DNA of 8,359 bases from Oscillospiraceae bacterium (lineage in GTDB: Bacteria > Bacillota > Clostridia > Oscillospirales > CAG-272): NCBI GenBank assembly GCA_015065395.1, contig SVQJ01000070.1, positions 1 to 8,359 of the forward strand, given 5' to 3'. Made by a program: the position numbers and the translations under genes. The notes beneath the pieces were generated by a model. That model had not been told where the DNA came from. It was given only the letters and a program-made list of their open reading frames with translations, and did no database searches. Positions 6,126-8,359 of the stretch are shown piece by piece (the stretch's first letter is position 1; every line of letters begins with the position of its first letter).

Positions 6126-6590
6126 TTAAAGCAAAAATCCGAGAACGCCTTTAAGCGCATAGCTTGCAAGGGTCATAATAACTCCCGCGGTAAAAACGCC
6201 TGCAGTTATTGAGGGAATGGAATATTTCAAGCGTATGCCGAAAAGAGCTGCAATAAGAGATCCGGTCCATGCGCCGGTTCCGGGGATAGGGAGAGCAACG
6301 AAGAGGAAAAGACCGAGGGACTGATATCTCTGAACCTTTCCCGCATGCTTATCAGCCTTTGCTTCCAGCCACAGAGCAATCTTGGAAAAAGCCCTGGTGC
6401 CTTTCATCCATCTGAGTATTGCTCTTATGAAAAGAAGAATGAAGGGAACAGGTAAAAGATTTCCAATAACGCAGATGGCATAATTGAGATACCAAGGAAG
6501 ATGCAGGCCTGCACCCAGGGGGATAGCTCCGCGAAGCTCGATTATGGGAAGCAGCGAACAGAAAAATACATATAAAGCTTTCTTGAACAT
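6126..6590 (-). CDS. COG2426-type small integral membrane protein ('small multi-drug export' family)
   Basis: The 154-residue protein has the family signature PIIELRGAIPLG (15-26), a conserved GNLLPVP (43-49) and the motif PIPGTGAWTGSLIA (101-114). Membrane segments lie at about 5-16, 33-58, 92-119 and 125-150. Members are annotated as small multi-drug export proteins (PF06695/COG2426), but I know of no firm transport evidence, so the drug-export label should be read as a family name. The ATG at 6590 has AAAGGA 8 bases upstream and its own sigma-A-like promoter. The previous gene on this strand (the riboflavin transporter gene) ends 85 bases earlier. Confidence 0.88.
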   Translation of the reverse strand: MFKKALYVFFCSLLPIIELRGAIPLGAGLHLPWYLNYAICVIGNLLPVPFILLFIRAILRWMKGTRAFSKIALWLEAKADKHAGKVQRYQSLGLFLFVALPIPGTGAWTGSLIAALFGIRLKYSIPSITAGVFTAGVIMTLASYALKGVLGFLL

Positions 6591-6620
6591 ATTTTATATC
6601 CTTTGCTTTTTGTCGCAGAT

Positions 6621-6648
6621 GATTTTACACCAAACAAACGGTAAAATC
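6621..6648. repeat. Perfect 8-bp inverted repeat framing the promoter (possible operator)
   Basis: GATTTTAC (6621-6628) and GTAAAATC (6641-6648) are exact inverted copies 12 bases apart. Their centres are 20 bases apart, about two turns of DNA. One half covers the -10 element and the other covers most of the -35. No T run follows, so a terminator role for the upstream gene is less likely than a regulator-binding site. Confidence 0.5.
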
Positions 6649-6650
6649 AA
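6622..6650 (-). promoter_or_regulatory. Sigma-A-type promoter of the COG2426 gene
   Basis: On the - strand, TTGATT (6650-6645) and TAAAAT (6627-6622) are separated by exactly 17 bases. They match the -35 consensus at 4 of 6 positions and the -10 at 5 of 6. The predicted start of transcription is near 6615, about 25 bases before the start codon, which leaves room for the AAAGGA ribosome-binding site. Confidence 0.6.
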
Positions 6651-6675
6651 TAAAAAAGTATAAAAAACTAACGTA

Positions 6676-7368
6676 TCAGCCGAAAAGGGAGATCTTTCCA
6701 CCGAGAACGAATATGTAAACGAAGATGCAGGCGTAAATAAGAACGGAGGCACAGATAACGGTTATAATTGTAGTGGTGGATTTTTTTGCTCCTGTGCTTT
6801 CTTTTGTCTGATTGCGGGCGGATACTATTTTTGAAGCGCGCAGGGCATTGGTAAGAGGTTTATATAAAAGGAGCACCAGGGAAGCATTTAAAACGTATTT
6901 TGTTAGGTTAAAGGGCAAAAACAGCCTGGGTAATTCCTTTTTTATGTTAAGAGTAAAGCCCACATATTCTGCATACAGGGGCGTGATAAGGTAATTTGCG
7001 ATGAGCATAACTGCAGTAGCGAAAAAAACCGCGCTGCATAGGCCGAGAACAGCACCGCTCATCTTACGTTTATATTTATAAACCAGTGCTGCAGTTGTGC
7101 TGAAGGCGGCACTGGAAAGAAAATTCATGATAAGTCCGTACCATCCTGTGGTACTGTTGGTAATAAGCTCAAGAAAAGGAACGACAACGGACATTATAAG
7201 GGCAGAGATCGGCCCGAAGAACATACCGCCAACGGCGATAATTGCATCCTTTGCATCAACGGTCAGAAAGCTTACCTTAACGGGAAAGCAGAATGAAACA
7301 ATAAATGCAAGTGCGCAGAACATGGCAACAGCCACAAGCTTTTTTGTTTTTTCAGAGGTTTTATTCAT
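6676..7368 (-). CDS. ribU: RibU-type ECF transporter S component, riboflavin uptake
   Basis: The product is the substrate-binding membrane subunit of an energy-coupling-factor transporter. It works with a shared EcfA/EcfA'/EcfT module encoded elsewhere. The 230 residues hold about six helices in the first 175, including the AxxxA contact motif in helix 1 (A15, A19), DAKDAIIAVGGMFFGP (38-53) and LPFNLTKYVLNASLVLLLYK (151-170). Riboflavin or FMN as substrate follows from the FMN riboswitch in its leader. Unusually, a polar linker rich in Lys, Thr and Ser (about 178-200) and a seventh helix (about 201-222) follow the normal end of the fold. I chose the ATG at 7368, 7 bases after AAGGG. The in-frame ATG at 7428 lies in the leader just before the riboswitch terminator and has no ribosome-binding site. 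Confidence 0.88.
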   Translation of the reverse strand: MNKTSEKTKKLVAVAMFCALAFIVSFCFPVKVSFLTVDAKDAIIAVGGMFFGPISALIMSVVVPFLELITNSTTGWYGLIMNFLSSAAFSTTAALVYKYKRKMSGAVLGLCSAVFFATAVMLIANYLITPLYAEYVGFTLNIKKELPRLFLPFNLTKYVLNASLVLLLYKPLTNALRASKIVSARNQTKESTGAKKSTTTIITVICASVLIYACIFVYIFVLGGKISLFG

Positions 7369-7375
7369 AATGAGA

Positions 7376-7380
7376 CCCTT
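7376..7380 (-). promoter_or_regulatory. Ribosome-binding site deciding the ribU start
   Basis: AAGGG on the - strand lies 7 bases before the ATG at 7368 and downstream of the riboswitch terminator. It supports this start over the in-frame ATG at 7428. It is not base-paired in the terminator, so control is by termination rather than by hiding the ribosome-binding site. Confidence 0.65.
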
Positions 7381-7398
7381 TCCGGGGGAAGTGCAAAT

Positions 7399-7419
7399 AA
7401 AAAATCCCCTAAAGGGGAT
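7399..7419 (-). terminator. Riboswitch-controlled intrinsic terminator
   Basis: On the - strand ATCCCC (7419-7414), loop TTTA and GGGGAT (7409-7404) form a compact hairpin followed by six T (7404-7399). It sits 12 bases after the 3' end of the FMN aptamer and 31 bases before the ribU start. An outer pairing of GTGCA (7428-7424) with TGCAC (7395-7391) could enclose it. It is the expected off-switch when FMN is bound. Confidence 0.88.
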
Positions 7420-7430
7420 AGGATGCACAT

Positions 7431-7548
7431 ATCTTTTATCATCCGGACTTTACCGTCGGTCAGGGAATCACACCCTGTCAGCGCAAAAGCGTTCGCAGAC
7501 TTGTTTTATACTCACTGCCGGTATGGAATTTCACCAATCCCCAAAGAT
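7431..7548 (-). ncRNA. FMN riboswitch (RFN element)
   Basis: This aptamer binds flavin mononucleotide in the nascent RNA and controls the riboflavin transporter gene. On the - strand, the closing stem P1 pairs ATCTTT (7548-7543) with AAAGAT (7436-7431). Inside are the conserved GGGG, GGTGAAATTCC (7535-7525), ACCGGC, the second half-site GGTGTGATTCC within the stem CAGGG/CCCTG (7477-7461), and AGTCCGGATG (7449-7440) just before P1 closes. The two near-identical GGTG...TTCC hairpins give the element its known pseudo-symmetry. All core segments I know of are present, so it should be functional. FMN should favour the downstream terminator and lower ribU expression. Confidence 0.96.
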
Positions 7549-7565
7549 AATGTATTAAATTTGTG

Positions 7566-7571
7566 ATTATA
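7566..7571 (-). promoter_or_regulatory. Possible -10 element for the FMN riboswitch/ribU transcript
   Basis: TATAAT on the - strand lies 17 bases before the aptamer, directly after the tuf hairpin. The -35 region would fall within that hairpin and matches poorly (CTTTCA at 16 bases). Without it, ribU would rely on read-through from tuf. Confidence 0.45.
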
Positions 7572-7576
7572 CTATA

Positions 7577-7603
7577 CGACCACGGGCTGAAAGCCCGTGG
7601 TCG
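7577..7603 (-). terminator. 12-bp hairpin after tuf
   Basis: CGACCACGGGCT (7603-7592) pairs perfectly with AGCCCGTGGTCG (7588-7577) around a 3-base loop, 20 bases after the tuf stop codon. The stem is strong and GC-rich, but TATAGTATAAT follows instead of a T run. It may be a weak intrinsic terminator, a factor-assisted one, or a 3'-end stabiliser. Confidence 0.6.
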
Positions 7604-7623
7604 ATAATAAGTTAAGCTAAAAC

Positions 7624-8359
7624 TTATGCGATGATGGAAGCAACAACGCCGGAACCAACGGTTCTGCCACCCTCACGGATAGCGAAACGGAGACCCTGCT
7701 CGATAGCGATAGGAGTGATAAGCTCAACAGTCATATCAACGTTATCGCCGGGGCGGCACATGTCAACGTCAGCGGGAAGCTCGATTGTACCGGTAACGTC
7801 AGTTGTTCTGAAGTAGAACTGAGGTCTGTAGCCGGAGAAGAAGGGCTTCTGACGACCACCCTCTTTTTCAGTAAGAACGTAAACCTGACCAACGAACTTG
7901 GTGTGGGGGTTTACGCTTCCGGGCTTACAAAGAACCTGACCTCTTTCGATCTCGTTCTTAGCAACACCACGGAGGAGAGCACCGATGTTATCACCAGCCT
8001 CAGCCTGATCGAGGAGCTTGTGGAACATCTCAACACCGGTTACAACGGTGGACTTTCTCTCATCGGTGAGACCGATGATCTCAACGTTATCGGATACCTT
8101 AACAGTACCTCTCTCAACTCTACCGGTAGCAACAGTACCACGGCCGGAGATGGAGAATACGTCCTCTACGGGCATAAGGAAGTCAAGGTCAGCCTTACGC
8201 TCAGGAGTGGGGATGTACTCGTCAACAGCTGCCATAAGCTCGTGGATAGGAGCGTAAGCTGCCTCGGAAGCGTCGTTGCCAGCCTCAAGAGCTGCACGAG
8301 CGGAACCGCGGATGATCGGAATATCATCGCCGGGGAAGTCGTACTCAGAGAGAAGCTCT
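7624..8359 (-). CDS. tuf: Elongation factor Tu, C-terminal 244 residues (5' end outside window)
   Basis: EF-Tu is the GTPase that delivers aminoacyl-tRNA to the ribosome. The reading frame runs open to the right edge, so roughly the first 155 residues, including the GTP-binding motifs, lie outside. What is seen begins at the end of the G domain (ELLSEYDFPGDDIPIIRGSA). It continues through domain 2 (DVFSISGRGTVATGRVERG and the GDNIGALLRGV loop) and domain 3 (GYRPQFYFRTTDVTGTIELP, then FAIREGGRTVGSGVV to the end). The alanine of FAIREGG, a known kirromycin-resistance position in E. coli, is unchanged, as is RTTDVTG. An internal ATG at 8235 is not the start. It is first in the order of - strand genes, and a hairpin separates it from ribU. 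Confidence 0.98.
   Translation of the reverse strand, partial: ELLSEYDFPGDDIPIIRGSARAALEAGNDASEAAYAPIHELMAAVDEYIPTPERKADLDFLMPVEDVFSISGRGTVATGRVERGTVKVSDNVEIIGLTDERKSTVVTGVEMFHKLLDQAEAGDNIGALLRGVAKNEIERGQVLCKPGSVNPHTKFVGQVYVLTEKEGGRQKPFFSGYRPQFYFRTTDVTGTIELPADVDMCRPGDNVDMTVELITPIAIEQGLRFAIREGGRTVGSGVVASIIA

Noticed and set aside
6656..6690. Intrinsic terminator directly after ribU (weak CTGA/TTAG stem before six T)
   Set aside because: Only about four pairs including a wobble; it is not stable enough to call.
7369..7428. N-terminal extension of RibU from the ATG at 7428
   Set aside because: It would be translated through the riboswitch terminator, has no ribosome-binding site, and adds 20 residues unlike an S component; the ATG at 7368 has AAGGG at 7 bases.
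7097..7558. 153-codon open frame on the + strand across ribU and the riboswitch
   Set aside because: It runs antisense through a structured FMN aptamer and the ribU N terminus; neither end makes sense as a protein.
1..8359. Defence system, prophage, transposon, CRISPR array or integrative element
   Set aside because: No transposase, integrase, direct-repeat array or phage gene is seen; the genes are conserved core functions with even base composition to the eye.

Overview
The window looks like chromosomal DNA from an endospore-forming member of the Clostridia, possibly of the Oscillospiraceae/Ruminococcaceae type (that finer placement is inference). The evidence is a complete eight-gene spoIIIA operon, a low-GC-Firmicute-style EF-Tu, A/G-rich Shine-Dalgarno sequences and an FMN riboswitch ahead of an ECF-type riboflavin transporter gene. 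I see no phage, transposon, CRISPR or plasmid signature. Most of the window is conserved core sequence read in two convergent blocks.

Left block, + strand, positions 1-5354. The 3' part of an unnamed gene enters from the left edge. Its product resembles the C-terminal domain of the two-domain PRK06851-like P-loop proteins, but the P-loop is missing. A 62-base gap with a candidate sigma-E promoter follows, then spoIIIAA, AB, AC, AD, AE, AF, AG and AH in the standard order. AA/AB, AC/AD, AE/AF and AF/AG overlap by 1 to 4 bases. AB/AC and AD/AE are separated by 9 and 12 bases. Only AH has a longer leader (64 bases). Together these genes encode the mother-cell half of the SpoIIIA-SpoIIQ complex that joins mother cell and forespore after engulfment. 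AA is the cytosolic ATPase, AB to AE are membrane components, and AF, AG and AH carry ring-building domains facing the intermembrane space. A strong bidirectional terminator closes the block.

Right block, - strand, positions 8359 down to 5362. The 3' two thirds of tuf (EF-Tu) enters from the right edge and ends at a 12-bp hairpin. Next come a textbook FMN riboswitch with an intrinsic terminator as expression platform and a RibU-type riboflavin ECF S-component with an extra C-terminal membrane helix. A small COG2426-type membrane protein follows with its own promoter, which is framed by a perfect inverted repeat. Last is a Pr6Pr/AIG1-like membrane protein. The three small membrane-protein genes look like separate units rather than one pathway.

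I found no convincing new multi-gene system. The points most worth checking are the degenerate P-loop protein ahead of spoIIIA, the sequence shared between the riboswitch aptamer and its terminator, the inverted repeat over the 6.6-kb promoter, the overlap of the sigma-E -10 element with the spoIIIAA ribosome-binding site, and the C-terminal extension of RibU.
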